A DNA stretch of 64,000 nt from Verticillium longisporum (taxonomy: Eukaryota > Ascomycota > Sordariomycetes > Glomerellales > Plectosphaerellaceae): the NCBI GenBank assembly GCA_019188255.1, contig JAETXT010000009.1, positions 1,736,001 through 1,800,000 of the forward strand. The letters are read 5' to 3'. Below, one piece after another: positions 33,071-45,738 of this stretch. Each line of letters starts with the position of its first letter. Position 1 is the stretch's first letter. The position numbers and the translations under genes were made by a program. Below the pieces are notes generated by a model that did not search any database, had not been told where the DNA came from, and was given only the letters and a program-made list of their open reading frames with translations.

Positions 33071-33762
33071 ATGTCTTTGCCGAAGCGTATCGTCAAGGAG
33101 ACCGAGCGCCTCATGGCGGAGCCGTATGCGCCCACTGCTGCTGCGTTCAAGCGAAAGCGATTGTAGACTGACAAGGTGCCTCGCATAGGGTTCCCGGCAT
33201 CAGCGCCGTCCCCCACGAGGACAACCTTCGCTACTTTGACGTCGAGATCCACGGTCCCACGCAGTCTCCGTACGAAGGTGCGTTTGCGCGAGAACCTCTC
33301 ACCTCTCTCCTCCCCTGCCTCCCTGCATGCCAGTCTTCCTGCCTCGATGGCTAACTCGTGAATCAATAAACCCCCTACAGGCGGCATCTTCAAGCTCGAG
33401 CTCTTCCTTCCCGACGACTACCCGATGACGCCCCCCAAGATTCGCTTCCTCACCAAGATCTTCCACCCCAACGTTGACAAGCTCGGCCGCATCTGTCTCG
33501 ACGTCCTCAAGAGTATGCCCACCAACCCCCCCCCCTCCTCCCTGCAAGGGAACCCAATCACCTGCTAACCCTCTCTCCTCGCAAAGACAACTGGTCCCCC
33601 GCCCTGCAGATCCGCACCATCCTCCTGTCCATCCAGGCGCTCCTCGGCGCGCCCAACCCCGACGACCCCCTCGCCGCCGACGTGGCCAAGAGCTGGAAGG
33701 AGGACGAGCAGGCTGCGATAGCCACGGCGAAGGAGTGGACGGCAAAGTATGCCAAGGCTTAG
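33071..33762 (+). CDS. UBC13: ubiquitin-conjugating enzyme E2, Ubc13/UBE2N type
   Basis: E2 that, with an Mms2-type partner, builds Lys63-linked ubiquitin chains in DNA-damage tolerance. The product has 149 residues from four exons (33071-33123, 33189-33277, 33381-33512, 33587-33762), with introns of 65-103 bp and a CTAAC branch in the last. It starts [15 protein letters not shown]. The HPN motif is at 76-78 and the catalytic Cys-86 lies in [28 protein letters not shown] and [20 protein letters not shown] are highly conserved in Ubc13, and the short C-terminus ([17 protein letters not shown]) is also typical. Length matches the family. Partner proteins are not encoded nearby. Confidence 0.95.
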
Positions 33763-36700
33763 CGGCCAGGAAACGGGTCACGGGCGAGGCGGAGGGTATT
33801 CACGTGTTGAAACGAAGTCACGAACAGGAGCGGGGGAGAGCAGGACATGTGCCTTTTGGGGCGTCTCCGGAAGTGAAGAAGGCAGCAGAGTTTTTGATTT
33901 TAGGTTCCTTCAGCCATGGTATCTCTTTCGTCAGGAATTCGGTTCCTTGCACTTGTTTTCTCGGGGTTCGCTTTGCGCAAACGAGCTCGGCATCAGCCGC
34001 ATGCTGTGATTTTTGGCATATGTGACTGAAGTTGCGAATTGTGCCGTTCCAGAAGGATGCATTCAGCAGGGGGCCTGACAGCTTACGATTTGGGGGGTGC
34101 AGCGTCTGATGCAGTGAAATGGACTACTGGCCGCGCCTTGGCAATGAGGAGGGTCGGCCAGTGACAAGGAGCGCAAACTGTGGGTTGGCCATTGGAAAAT
34201 GTGCATGACAGGACAGGCCGGGGAGAGCAAGCCGAGATTTTGGTCCCCTTTACCCTAAATGAGGGATGGCAAGGTCGCCCGAATCATGGGAAAGAAGGGG
34301 GGCCATGCTCTACCTAAACACCGCACCGGACACAATGACCAGGACACAGAGGGGGTGTTTGGACTGCGAACCAGCTATCGTCACGACTCGCCTGTGAACA
34401 ATAAAGGTGGCCAAAGTTGAGATGCCGCACGAAGTACGGCTGGGCCCGAAGGACGGTAAGCCTAGTTCCCGCCACTCATGCCCGCAACGACTCGGTTCGA
34501 TCGCCACGGCTGAGTCTCCCTCGCTTTCGCGCACGGAGGGCGTCGCGACGTTGGGATGGTCCTCGCAGAAAAAATACCGGCAAATGGGTGCGGGTAATTA
34601 AACAGAGAGTCACATATCCCGCCAATAATTTTTTTTGGAGTGCTGCACATCTATCTACGTTGGAACTTGAGGTAAGGAGTCTGTGGAGGTGCAGTTCAGT
34701 CAGTGCCTTGTGCTGCACGCAGCCAGCCCTACAGAGGCGTTCATGGCACTGCAGGCGATTCCGCATCGGGGAGTTCGATCTAAAATCTGACGTGCTGGCG
34801 GCGACAGTAATGTGTAGAATGCTACCCACGTCATGAAGCAGCATGCATGATCAAGCTGCGAAAGGTTGCCAACTGTGTCTCGGGCTCTCAACCCAGCTTT
34901 CTGAGGGCAGTGGGCAGTGTCTCCGATCGTTCTTGTCTGTTTGTCTCGGGGTCAAGGCTCAACGGAGCCATGACCCGAGAGTGGCGGGTTTCCAGAAGCC
35001 GATGCAAGGGCCGTAAGCTGAAGTGACCCAATGGCGTTCCGCGAGGATTTCTGTACTAACGCAGGTTCGCGGCACCAGTGATGGCCTGCATGCATGCTGG
35101 GTAACGAGAGACGGGGAATAGGCCTGGCGGCTATGGGGTTTGGCACGAGGGCCGCGTTGAGATGCCATTCTGGGCATCTCGACGTCTCGTGCGATGAAGG
35201 GCACGAGGGAGAGTTCTCTCAGCGTGAAATAGCGCGGGTATGTCAGTTCTAGCATCGAGCGAGCCGGAAAATAAGCAAGCAAGCAATGAGGGGCTGCCAC
35301 GATTCATACGTCACGCCAGGATGTCGAGAAAAGAAAGCACGACGGCCGTGAGCTGTCTTTGACAGATGGGCCGAATCGCATTGGCTCGGGCGGATGACAG
35401 ACGCCATCAGGAAGCTCTTTTATTAGCTCCCTGGATGAAGCTCGAGCGCGCGCACGAGCGCAACCCGTTCATCCCCGCCCGGCCCCCTCTTCTCCCCCCA
35501 GGCTCAGAGCTCTCGTCAACATTTGGTGCCTAACGGGTGAGCTCGTGGCATCGGGTCTTTTCCTCGCATTAGCTTCATCCGGAGGCTAACCGGTCATGTC
35601 CCTACCCAAATGGCTGTAGTCGGCTGCCAGTGGAGGCGTACATGGAAGAGGGTGGGATAGGACCAGCCACAGGAGAGGAAAAAGAAGAAAAAGAAGAACG
35701 AGGAGGATGAAGGACAAAAGAGAGACCCGCTGTTTAGGTTTCCGTCCCCTCAGCCCAGTCCCAGAACAGACGTCTGCCGGGGACGTGTTTGCCTCTTCTG
35801 TGCGTGTGTGCCAGAGGAGTGAAGGAGGTGAAGGGGAGCCAGAGAGGGGAAGGGGGGAGGAGCTAGAGGAGCTGGGTAGGTGCGAGGAGCTACATGTGGA
35901 AGGGAGGAGCTAGAAGGGAGGAGCTAGGAGCTAAGAACAGGCAGGAGCAGATCCGAAAGAATAGAGCGACCGACCCAAGGCCCTGAACGAACATTATTAA
36001 CTCGATCGTCGGCCACAACGGACCCCCCCTGCCCCAATTCCATCCAAACATCTTCATCATCCTGTTCTGCGACCCCTTTTTGCGTTCCTACAATCCCAAG
36101 CCTGTCCAATTGCGAACAATTGCGAACCTCGGTGTGGCCACAGGGTACAAGGACAAGAATAACTCGATTCGACTTTCGACTTGCTACATTGCAACGGCGG
36201 CGACACATATTTGTCTGACGACTGAAGCAAACAGAGCTCCCCCCAGGGCTTCCCCCCCCCCGAGTGACCCATTTCGCCGCATCAATAGCGTCTTTCAATT
36301 CGTTGCTGCTCTCTCGGTGGCTCTGGGCAACCAAGATCTCGTACCCACCTCGCCCGCAGTCGTCTCACTCGCCCTGTCGACCTGAGAGCACCTTGACCCG
36401 GACACCGGCCCCAAAGGACCCTTCTGCCAGCGTTGCGAATCGCCAACCAACCGCACTGCTCGACTGTCTGCGACCTGCGTTGCGTTGCGTTGTGACCTCG
36501 GACCCCAGCACGTCGCCAGCCTGCCTGCCTGCCTGCCCGTCTGTCGATTACGATTACGCCACCCTTGTCCTGTGCCCCCTTCTTCGTCCTCCGCAGGGGC
36601 CCAGCATCAGAAGCAGAAGTACCTCCCTCCCAAGCCACGCAGAATTCGATTCGGGTCCAATTTCGCTCGGACTCCTCCTTTCTCCAGACCAGAGAAGACA

Positions 36701-37059
36701 CGACATCTGACATTTCGGTCGCTGTCGAAACGAAACACCCGTCCGCCCGTCGTCGAACCCTTCTGTTCCACCTTTGAACAGGCGTCCATCCCGCGCCGCC
36801 GCATTCGCTTCACTTCGCCTCGCCTCGCCTCAACACACAGCACGCAGCACGCCTCACTTGCTGTTATTGTTCCCACAGACGCGGCGAACGGCCCTGACGT
36901 TGGACGGATCGATCCGCACTCCCGGCTCTGCTCCCTCGCGCGCTCAGACCCTTTTGCCTCCTTCCCCCCTTCCTACTTGCGTCCTGCGAGCCAAACTTTC
37001 CCTCCTCTGCACGATCAACCTTTTTGTCGAAAAGACACATCTCGATCCCACCCGTCACA
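33763..37059. other. 3.3-kb gene-free stretch
   Basis: No supported coding. It holds a cluster of GGAGCTA words (35856-35936), a (CCTG)n run (36517-36535) and, at the right end, a long CT-rich leader to the gene at 37060. Confidence 0.45.
35856..35936. repeat. GAGGAGCTAG-type repeat cluster
   Basis: Five to six irregularly spaced copies of GGAGCTA within 80 bases in a purine-rich tract. The order looks like decayed tandem duplication. Confidence 0.6.
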
Positions 37060-37737
37060 ATGCCGTCAGCTTCGTCCACCTCGAAGCGCTTTGAGCTTCC
37101 CCAGCTCAACTTTAACTTCGCCTCGCTGACCGAAGGCACCAACATTCCGCCGCCTCCCGACAGCCCTGTCAAGGAGGTGCCCACGCCACCCCAGACGCCG
37201 CCTGTCGATGCCAAGCAGGGCGAGAGCAAGCAGATCAAGCCCATCGACACTGCCGCCGCCGCTGCCGCTGCCTCGCCTGGCACAACTGCCATTGCCGGTA
37301 CGAAACGACCAGCTGATGAGTCGCCTCTCTCTCCGGCCCCTTCGAGCCGAGCGGGAAGCATCCGCCGGCTCTTCAGCCGCAATTTACTGAACAATGCGTA
37401 TGCAGAAGGCGAGACCCAATCGAACGGACACGCAAATGGCAATGGCCACGCCAGCGCGGTGCCGGCCCGGCCCATGAGCCGCAGCAACGGCAGCATCTTC
37501 GATGAGAAGAAGGCCAAGCGCGGCAGTGGATTCTTCCGGCGATTGAGGACCAGCGAGTCCCCCGTCACCGCGAAACGATCTCCGTCCGTCTATGAGCAGC
37601 CCAACAACAGCCAGAGCCGGCCCGAGATTCGCGGACCCCCGCCACCCATGATCCCCGAGCTCAGCGCTCTCGAATCAAAGGTCGATGTGAACGATGGCGG
37701 AAGCCTCGGGTCCGACCTCTTCAAGAACATCAAGTAG
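37060..37737 (+). CDS. uncharacterised low-complexity fungal protein
   Basis: A 226-residue product in one exon. The start is ATG 37060 in good context (GTCACAATGCC); the longer frame upstream begins at a non-ATG codon. The protein opens with FELPQLNFNFASLTEGTN and a Pro-rich SP/TP segment (PPPDSPVKEVPTPPQTPP), then poly-Ala, Ser/Arg-rich stretches (SSRAGSIRRLFSRN, KRGSGFFRRLRTS) that look like basic phospho-sites, and ends with the conserved-looking SLGSDLFKNIK. There is no signal peptide, membrane segment or catalytic motif. The many SP/TP and RRxS sites suggest kinase regulation, which is inference. I do not recognise the family. Confidence 0.75.
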   Translation: MPSASSTSKRFELPQLNFNFASLTEGTNIPPPPDSPVKEVPTPPQTPPVDAKQGESKQIKPIDTAAAAAAASPGTTAIAGTKRPADESPLSPAPSSRAGSIRRLFSRNLLNNAYAEGETQSNGHANGNGHASAVPARPMSRSNGSIFDEKKAKRGSGFFRRLRTSESPVTAKRSPSVYEQPNNSQSRPEIRGPPPPMIPELSALESKVDVNDGGSLGSDLFKNIK

Positions 37738-38099
37738 ATTTCTTTCCTGCGTGGCATGCGTGGCAGCATGCATGATTCGCTCTGCTTTCATTGTATCGCG
37801 GCGAGGGCGCCGCAACCCCAGCATTATTAATTACCAGCGTTGGAGCCCTGTCGCGTCTCGCAACCGGCACCCCCCACCGGTTGCTACCACGGCGCGTGTA
37901 CGAGCGAACGACAGAATCCGAGCGAACACCCAACACGATATTCTATCATAGTTGTCTGGAAACACGAACACACCCCCATTGACCCTTCTTCATCGCAGTG
38001 AGTTGAGGCAGGAGCTGGGGGGAAAGGAGAGGGAATAAAAGGTGGCAGCAGAGCAGGGCTGGCAGTTGCGTAAGGAGGGCTACGACACACATCAACACC

Positions 38100-38129
38100 A
38101 ACAAGAACAAGAACAAGAACAAGAACAAG
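38100..38129. repeat. (ACAAGA)n hexanucleotide repeat
   Basis: About five units of ACAAGA. Confidence 0.85.
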
Positions 38130-38173
38130 GCCGAAGGCAGAGACCAAGGCAGACCCGAGGAGAAAGAGAGGGG

Positions 38174-38212
38174 AGGAGGAGGAGGAGGAGGAGAGAGAGA
38201 GAGAGAGATTCA
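38174..38212. repeat. (GGA)n followed by (GA)n
   Basis: Purine-only tract: six GGA units and then eight GA units. Confidence 0.8.
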
Positions 38213-38579
38213 AGATACCCAGCTCAATCCGGGCTCATTCTGACACACGACGTCTTCCTTTTGACACATTTATTTATTCCCCCTTCATGTCTCTTACCTT
38301 ACCTTATTCCTATCTGCTGCCATTGCCTCACCATGTTTCCTTGCTCTACTTGTCGTTTTGGGACCATCAGGCCATCTCTGGTCGGGATGGCCGTGGGTTG
38401 GTCTCATTTGTGTCTTATCATGTATGTTCGCCGCATGTTACTGAAAGCGAGCGTTGGTGCTCTCTGGTCTTGTGTGTGTTCTGTCCATACTATATGTACA
38501 TGGTCCATTGGGCTACCGTATACGGGCTGTATGGCTGTGTTGCTTGCTTCTGGCAGTCGATAATATCATCCAAGAACTG

Positions 38580-38648
38580 TCATGTCAAAAGAAATGCCAT
38601 GTCAAAAGAAATGCCATGTCAAAACCGAAAAAAAAAAAAAAAAAAAAA
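38580..38648. repeat. 17-bp tandem repeat (2.6 copies) abutting poly-A
   Basis: Unit CATGTCAAAAGAAATGC is repeated at 38581 and 38598, with a partial third copy at 38615, followed three bases later by 21 A. A poly-A tail behind a short repeat can mark a retroposed end, but no element body is visible. Confidence 0.75.
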
Positions 38649-39193
38649 TCTACCATGACCAGCTGAATGTTGGGTCGCCATCTTGTATCTCTCTGTCTCG
38701 TATCGCTGCACCGTTGCCTTGGTACGGGCTCCACGGTTGTAGTGGAGTTCTGTCCGCCCCCCCTCCCCCCGGCTCAGGGGGGGAAATACAGGGGTCACAT
38801 GGGATGCGTCGTGCTTCAGCCTTACATCAGCAGCTACGTTGTGCTTGGTCACCCAATCGGCACGAGGATTGAACTCTGGGGTGCAGTGTGGCTGGCGAAC
38901 GAAGCGAAGCCTCTTTCTTTGCTGCACAGCCGCACCACTGCATCTCGCACTGCAGCTTTGTCTGAGCATGCCAGGTGTCCCAGGTGTTTGCCAGGTGTGA
39001 CAGGCTTGCCAGCTGCAAGGGGCTGCCCGTTCGACCGACAGCCAACCGAACAACCGACCTAAACCGACGTCATCCTTGCCGTAGCTCTCTCACGACTTTG
39101 TCTGCTCCCAAGCTTCGAAAGCTCGCGTCGTATGGTGTGCGTAGCCATCGAACAAACGTCCTTCCCACCAGACATTGACGAAGAGAACACACA

Positions 39194-40532
39194 ATGGCCA
39201 CACTCCGAGCTACGAGGCTACGGCCCTTGTCGTCAGCGTTGCGACCGGCCATTTCATCACAGACACCATGCACAGCCAACCCCTCTCGTACAGCAGTCAG
39301 GCACAAGTCGGGACCCTACGGCTACACCCAGGCCAAGGCCCTCGTCTTCTCCAAAGAGGGCGACCCCTCTGACGTTCTCTCGTACGCTTTTCCTGCTGGC
39401 TTGCCTGCCCCCGCCCTCCCACGAGACGGCGCGCGCTGACACTTACACTTGACCAAGCCTCCACACACACTCCATCTCGCCGTCGCTGCCTGCGGGCTCT
39501 GTCCTCCTGCGTGCCCTGGCGGCGCCCATCAACCCGGCCGACATCAACACGATCCAGGGCACGTACGGCGCCAAGCCGCCCTTCACAACCCTCATCGGCA
39601 CGGCCGAGCCGTCGGCCGTCCCCGGCAACGAGGGCGTCTTCGAGGTCGCGGCGTGCGGGTCGCCGAACATGGACCTGAAGCGCGGCGACTGGGTCCTGCC
39701 CTTTTCGCCCTCGTTCGGCACGTGGCAGACGCACACCATCGCCGACGCCGCCGCCGTGCACAAGATTGACAAGACGGGCCTGACGCCCGTGCAGGCCGCC
39801 ACGGTGCTCGTCAACCCCAGCACGGCCTACCGCATCCTGCGGTCGTACGGCCCCGGCGAGGGCGCGCGGCCCGACGGCCTCGGCGCCATGAAGCCCCTGG
39901 CCCCCGGCAGCGGCGCCTGGTTCATCCAGAACGGCGCCAACTCGGGCGTCGGCCGCGCCGCCATCCAGCCCTCCCGCGTCTGGGGCCTGCGCAGCATCAA
40001 CGTCGTGCGCGACCGCGCGACGCCCGCCGCGACCGCCGCGCTGCGCGCCGAGCTCGAGGGCCTCGGCGCCGACGTTGTCGTGCCCGAGTCGGAGTTTCTC
40101 GCCCGCGGCTGGCGCGACCGCCTCGCCGACCTGACGCGCGGCGGCCGCGACCCCGTCGGCCTCGCCCTCAACTGCGTCGGCGGCAAGAGCGCCACGGCCC
40201 TCGCGCGCTCGCTCGCCGACGCCGGCCCCCTCGTCTCGTACGGCGGCATGGCGCGCCAGCCCGTCGCCCTGCCGACCGGCCTGCTCATCTTCCGGGACCT
40301 GCGCTTCGTCGGCTTCTGGCTGACCAGGTGGAACGACCGCGACGTCCGCGGCCGCCGCTTCGCCGTCGAGGACCTGCTCGGCATGATCCGCGAGGGCCGC
40401 TTCCGGGACGCCCCCGTCGACGAGGTCCCCTGGAGCTGGGACACCAAGGAGGACACCCTCAAGGACGCCGTCGCCGGCACGCTGTCTGGCTACAGGAAGG
40501 GCAAGGGCGTTTTCGTCTTTGGCGAGACGTAG
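39194..40532 (+). CDS. ETR1: mitochondrial trans-2-enoyl-ACP/CoA reductase (Etr1/MECR)
   Basis: Last step of mitochondrial fatty-acid synthesis, which supplies octanoyl groups for lipoate. The product has 420 residues from exons 39194-39381 and 39458-40532, with a 76-bp intron (GTACGC..CCAAG). The N-terminal 40 residues are Arg/Ser-rich without acids, a mitochondrial targeting sequence. The zinc-free MDR fold is clear: KALVFSKEGDPSDVLS, then AAPINPADINTIQGTYG with the catalytic-type Tyr-99, FEVAACGSPNMDLKRGDWVL, the NADPH-binding FIQNGANSGVGRAAIQ, and LALNCVGGKSATALARSLAD. A Tyr in place of the usual zinc ligands separates this family from alcohol dehydrogenases. DNA is very GC-rich, at times over 70%. 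Confidence 0.92.
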
Positions 40533-40685
40533 GCGTCGGCATCAAGATGAGACAACAGTCGGCATGCCGAGGAAAGTGTACACTACAGTAAACAATTCAA
40601 TTGAAAATGCGGGTGCCTGGCTCGCGTCATCACGGGCTCGGAGCATAACTCTATCCTTCCTCCAACACCCCGCGCCACCACCGGC

Positions 40686-43590
40686 CTAATTGCGGAACGC
40701 CTGCACGAGCTCGTGCAGCTTGTCAATGACCACGGGCGCAATGGCGCCCAGAGTATCCTCAATGACGCGGTCAAAGTACCGAATCGCCTCCTCCTCGCTG
40801 AGCTCGAGGTGGAACCTCTCCCGAACCTTGAGCACCGCCTTGTCCGGCTCGAACCTAATGTCGGGAATGTTGGCATCGACCATGAGGCTGAACAAGTTGA
40901 GGATGAGGTTGGAAGACTTGCGAAGCGCCGCATAGGCCAGGAAGCAGTACTGCTTGAACTGCTTGAACTGGTCCGAGCTGACGCCACCCATGCAGTCGAC
41001 CATTTCCTTCGACAGCTTCATGACGGGTGCGAACGGCTTCGGATCGCGTCCGAGGATGAACCCAAAGTCGGCGTGGAAAAAGTGTCCATCGGGGGCCAAC
41101 AAAAGGTTGTCGAGGTGGCGATCGCCAACACCCAGAATGTACGTAATCACACAGTAACCAGCACAGGACTTGACGTACGTGTCGAGCGTCTCCTGGCGCA
41201 GCCCGAGCGGCTGGCGGTCGTCGGGGTTGTTCGACTTGAGGTACGCCAGGGCGGGGTTGCTCTTGTACTTGGATGCAATGCTCTGGAAGCTGACTGAAGG
41301 CACAAATTGGGAGGCGCCGGCGCTTGTGCTCGTGGCCAGGATCTTGTAGGGCGATAATTTCAAGTCTAGGTTCTCTTTTTGGAGCAACTGGTCCATGAGT
41401 GTGATGATTTGAATGACCAGTTGGTCCTGACGCAGATCGTCTCCCATTTTGAAGATGATGGGATACTTCTTCCCCGTTGATGTCCTGAAGGTAACCTTGA
41501 TCGGACAGAGCGAGGACTTGAAGACCGCCGTCTCTTCTGGAATGACACCTGTAATTTCGACCGATGGGTCGAGAGGAACGGGCAGCGGCGGGTCTATGGT
41601 GGCAATCTCGTTTTTGGGGTCTGCCAGGAAGTGTTTGACGCGCTCCGTCCTTCTTGCGATGGATTCGGAGGACATCTTGACTTCGCCTGAAATCTTGGAA
41701 AGGATGGCAACAAGTTCCGCTTGTCGCAGTAGTGTCTTTCGCGACGCCGCCCCATCGGGTCTCTTGACCAACTCGGTCATAAAGTCGTAAGCGACTTTGC
41801 GGTACATATCGCGGGTTTCCGGTCCTTGCTCGGGGCTGTTGTCGTCGCACTCGACCATCAGGTACCAGTGGAAGTAATTGCCGAGCATGAAATTGGCGGC
41901 GGCCCGAGAGATCAGGAAAGCAGCCAAGGATGAGTCTTGCGTGGCATCCTGGCCAGAGTTGGCCGAAATGTGCTCGTACTTGAGCGCCTGCACCAGCTGC
42001 AGTAGGTAGAGTAAAAGTTCACGATCGTCTGCTTGACGCAGTCGTTTGACAGCGTATGCGCGAACAATCTGACTGACGAAAGTAGGTCCCAGAAGCTCCA
42101 GGGCATCGTCAACATCGATCTCGATCCACCGCCCTAACACCTGGGCCGCTTGCTTGGATTCGCTCTGGTCTTGCCAGCTGACCGACTTGACGAATTTGGT
42201 GATCGCCCTCTTGTCCCTGGTCAGATGGTACCGGAACTTCCAGACCAGATCCTTCTCTTCCGTGGTGAGAACGTGAGTCGGCGAATATGACATGATGACG
42301 TTGAGCTCGTCGCGGACTTTGGCATTAGGCTTCAAGTCTTTGTCGAGAACGCCGTGTCGGTGCTGACTGCGGACGAGTCGTCGGTGTTTCGTCTCTGCGG
42401 GGTTGTCTTTGGCGCCAACCTCAGGGTCATATACCATGATCAACCTGCTGCTAAAGCCTGCTGCCGAGTCTCCGAGACCGTTGATACCCGGGCCGAACTG
42501 AACCTCCGGCACAGGTTTTAGAGACGCATTGGACTGTGAGCCGGACATGTTCTGCAGAGACGATATCGGCGGTGGCGGATACTCCAAGTCCGCAAACACA
42601 ACGGGGAAATCAAATCGTGGCAGCTCGACGTTGAGCTGGAATCTGGATTGCACCCTGACATCGTCGTCTGCTGTGTGGTCGTGCTCTGGGTCATCAGCGG
42701 ACAGTTCGCTGATCGCAGCCGCTCTCTGGCGTTGTCCTGCTCTGAGAGAGTCTTTTGCCGACTGCAGGCCCCTCTTCTCGAAGCCGCGGAAGACGAGTTG
42801 ATCAAGCCAGTCCACTCTAGGGATCTCGCCCATCTCGTGCTTCTTGAACAGTTTCTCCATGCGTTCAAGTTCCTCTGCATCTGTATCAACGGCAGGCTTC
42901 ACGCCTCTCTTTGAAACCCCCTTCTTCCGTGCTGTTGCTGGCGTCGTCGTGTTGTCGTGGCCGTCGGCCTGTTTGTGGCGGTGGATGTGGCATTTCTGGC
43001 GACCCTTTTGGACCTGGTTATCGCGATCAAAGAGCGGAAGTGTTGTGCCGCCGAAAGGGATCGCGTGACCTTGCGCCTCTCTGCCGCCTGCAGGAGAGAG
43101 GTCCCAAAGAGTGATGGCCAGACATGAGTTGAGGGGAAGGGTCGAGTATTCGATGGGCAGTGTGAGCCATTCGTTCCACCTTGTGTTTTCACGTCAGCGG
43201 GTACTTCGAGCTTACTTCCTGAGTCGCGCCTACCTTCTTTCGGTACGGAACGACTTGTAAGCCGTCTGTACAGGGACTGTCAAGGGCTTCGAGCCGGCCC
43301 AGACTTGGACGGTGACGTAGAGATCAGAGTGCGAGCTATATCGTCAGCCAGGCCGCAGCGACCAGCAGCGCGGTAGGCGGGGCTCCATAGCTACCTAGTA
43401 TTAGAGCCAACGTGTCTGAGCTCGGCCTTTTCGAGCAAGGTGGACGGCAGCAGAGGGGTCTCGTCGCCCTCCAAGTTGATCCTAGAGAGGTCAGTGAACG
43501 GTCAGCTAAGCCAGGTAGAGTCGGAGCTTACACTCGGATGCTGACTGGGTAGTTCAGCGAGTCTGAACTCGCGAAAGAGAAAGAATCCAT
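40686..43590 (-). CDS. VPS34: phosphatidylinositol 3-kinase catalytic subunit (Vps34)
   Basis: Makes PtdIns3P for endosomal/vacuolar sorting and autophagy in a complex with Vps15 and Atg6. The product has 913 residues from four exons (43532-43590, 43395-43481, 43234-43335, 40686-43179), with introns of 50, 59 and 54 bp. It starts MDSFSFASSDSLNYPVS. The C2 domain (about 20-240) includes AIPFGGTTLPLFDRDNQVQK. The helical accessory domain is about 370-550. The kinase domain is about 600-890, with Lys-660 and GDDLRQDQ (662-669), the catalytic loop GVGDRHLDNLLL (766-777) and DFGFILGRDPKPF (from 787). The class III-specific YKILATSTSAGASQFVPS is present. It ends ELVQAFRN, the C-terminal helix needed for membrane action. 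Its end lies about 150 bases from the convergent Etr1 gene. Confidence 0.95.
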
Positions 43591-44380
43591 ATCACCCGTG
43601 AGCCCCCATGGCAAATCCGGACATTGGTGTTGGACTAGGGATGGTAGTATCGACTGCTTGGGGTGGGCGCGGTCAATGAATCCGCGGGATGCAAGGCACG
43701 TACACCACGAGCACACATCAGGCGGGCGTCACTGATAAGATAAGAGCTCGCGACCACACGTGCGCCGGTACCTCTGGTGTACTTGACGCATGCGCGGTCG
43801 GCAGCATCACAACAGTGCCTGTCCTCGCTTGCGCTTTGTTCCTTTCAATACGAACGGCTACGTATTAGTCTCAGAAGACTAGCAAAGCTGCGAGATCAAG
43901 GTCAAGAGCTTTAGAGACCAGTTTCCAAGTCGGACGCCTATTATCATTACTAAAACCCAAGGTGGAGGGAGAGGTACGAGGATGGACATTTGCTGCCGTT
44001 GTTTGGCAGCGCAAATACCTACCCAACAAGGGCCGAGCAAGTACCCGTCCTCTGAGTTCAATGACTATATCACTACCTAAATAGGAAAGGTTTAAATGGG
44101 AATAGGGGGCCTTGCTAGCGGGGTACATTCATTGTACATGTACAGCATCGAGCCAGAAGAGGCCCCACCAACTTTAATGGCTCCTGTGGATTTGGTTTGC
44201 CCGTCGCGTCTCCCCACGAACGTTCGAGTCTTGACGCGACGCAGAAAGTCATCGGTGCGCTTCAACTTTTCGGCACCACCAAACAGCTAGCCCGAGAAGC
44301 CAACGCATGGCAGCCGTACACTATCCGCAGAACGCCTTACGATTCAATCTGCAGGCTTGACAGGCACGCGCCTCACCACC
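43591..44380. other. divergent promoter region of the Vps34 and Nse4 genes
   Basis: The genes are transcribed outward from this 790-bp interval. No frame or repeat of note. Confidence 0.5.
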
Positions 44381-45738
44381 ATGCCTGTGAGCGCATCATC
44401 TTCAGGGGGCTCGTCCTCGCCAGCCGAATCCGAAAATGAAGGCACATCCAGCAACCGGGAGCGCTCGCTCGCCCTCAGGCATGGCCGAAATGGCAAGAGG
44501 AAACGCACCGATACTGCGCATGGGGCAGCAAGACGTAGGCGCTCTTCGTCTTCTGACGAGGACGACGACGACCAGAACGACCCCGACATGTACGATCCGG
44601 ACCAGCCGATGGAGGACCGACGGCGCATTCAGAGAGGGTTCCGCGATCTCCAAAAGAATCTGAACGAGAACATGGAGGAATACATGCAGCCCAACTCGAA
44701 AGGCCTGCTCGAAACGCTGAGGCGCGCCCAGCAACTCTCCAGCGACGTCAAGCAGACGAACGAGGCGACCATAGACGCGCGGCTCCTGGTCAGCACAATC
44801 GATCTTTCCTATCGCAAGACGATGCGCATGGTCCAGGGCAACACCTCGCAAGGCGTCGACATTGACGAGTTTGTGTCCAAATGTATAACGTACATGCGAC
44901 ACGGTGGGGGCATCGCCGACGACAACGCGCCAGCTCTGTCGAGCACGCAGCGCCAACGGCGGAGGAGAGGACAGGACGGGGATGACGATGAGAACGACGA
45001 AATGCTGAACTGGTCTCACCTTGGTCGCTTCGCGTGCCTGCAACACAACCGACGGCCCGCGCTGTCCGGCTTCCTGGTCGGACCTCTGTCAGTGGAGAAG
45101 AAGGTCCGCAGAATCACCAAGCGGACAGCACGGTTCCGCAGAGAGGACCTTGCCGAGACCAGACCTGAGGTGTTGAACGTGGACGAGCTGTCGAAGAAGG
45201 AAAACGACCTCACTTCGATCTGTGCCAAGATTCTGAAACAACTGAGGGAGGTTCAGAGGGACGCGCAACAGAGGTTGTCGGAGATCTTCGAAGCAAGGCA
45301 GAATATGCAGCAGAGCGACATGATGAAGATCATGCACGAGCATGGCCTGCGTGATACGGGTGGCGTGGATCTGTTGAGGTTTGTCGTCAACCCCATGTCG
45401 TTCGGCCAGACGGTCGAAAACATGTTTTACGTCAGCTTCCTCATCCGCGATGGCAAGGTCAACGTGGAGTTTGATCAGAATGAACTCCCGTCATTGAGTA
45501 TGTTCCGTCCACTCTATACAGCATGAAACCATGAAGCTGACTTGGTGCAGGCCCCGTCGACGCAGGCGATGCAGAAGGCAGCGCAAAAACCGGTGCTATG
45601 AAGCACCAAGCTATTTTCTCCATGGACATGAAGACCTGGCGAGACATCATCGACACCTTCCAGATTACGACACCAATGATTGAGCACCGGCAGGAGAGTT
45701 CTCAGCAAGGACCTGGTGCAAGGGGCTGGTACAGCTAG
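44381..45738 (+). CDS. NSE4: Nse4, kleisin subunit of the SMC5/6 complex
   Basis: Bridges the Smc5 and Smc6 heads for DNA repair. The product has 434 residues from exons 44381-45497 and 45551-45738, with a 53-bp intron (GTATGT..TGCAG). The start is ATG 44381; the frame extends upstream but only to a non-ATG codon. The N-terminus is disordered and acidic. Then come the kleisin N-terminal helices (RRRIQRGFRDLQKNLNENME, LLETLRRAQQLSSDVKQTNE, ATIDARLLVSTIDLSYRKTM) and the Nse4 C-terminal domain: NWSHLGRFACLQHNRRPALS, then FVVNPMSFGQTVENMFYVSF, which is highly characteristic, and FLIRDGKV. It ends HQAIFSMDMKTWRDIIDTFQ, also conserved. Nuclear. Confidence 0.93.

Larger units (their letters stand above)
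37738..39193. other. intergenic stretch with several simple repeats
   Basis: Contains ACAAGA repeats (38100-38129), GGA/GA tracts (38174-38212), a 17-bp tandem repeat (38580-38624) and a 21-base poly-A (38628-38648). No gene is recognised. The right end is the promoter of the Etr1 gene. Confidence 0.5.

Noticed and set aside
38628..38648. Poly-A run read as the tail of a retroposon
   Set aside because: No element body, target-site duplication or coding sequence beside it. It is better described as a simple repeat.
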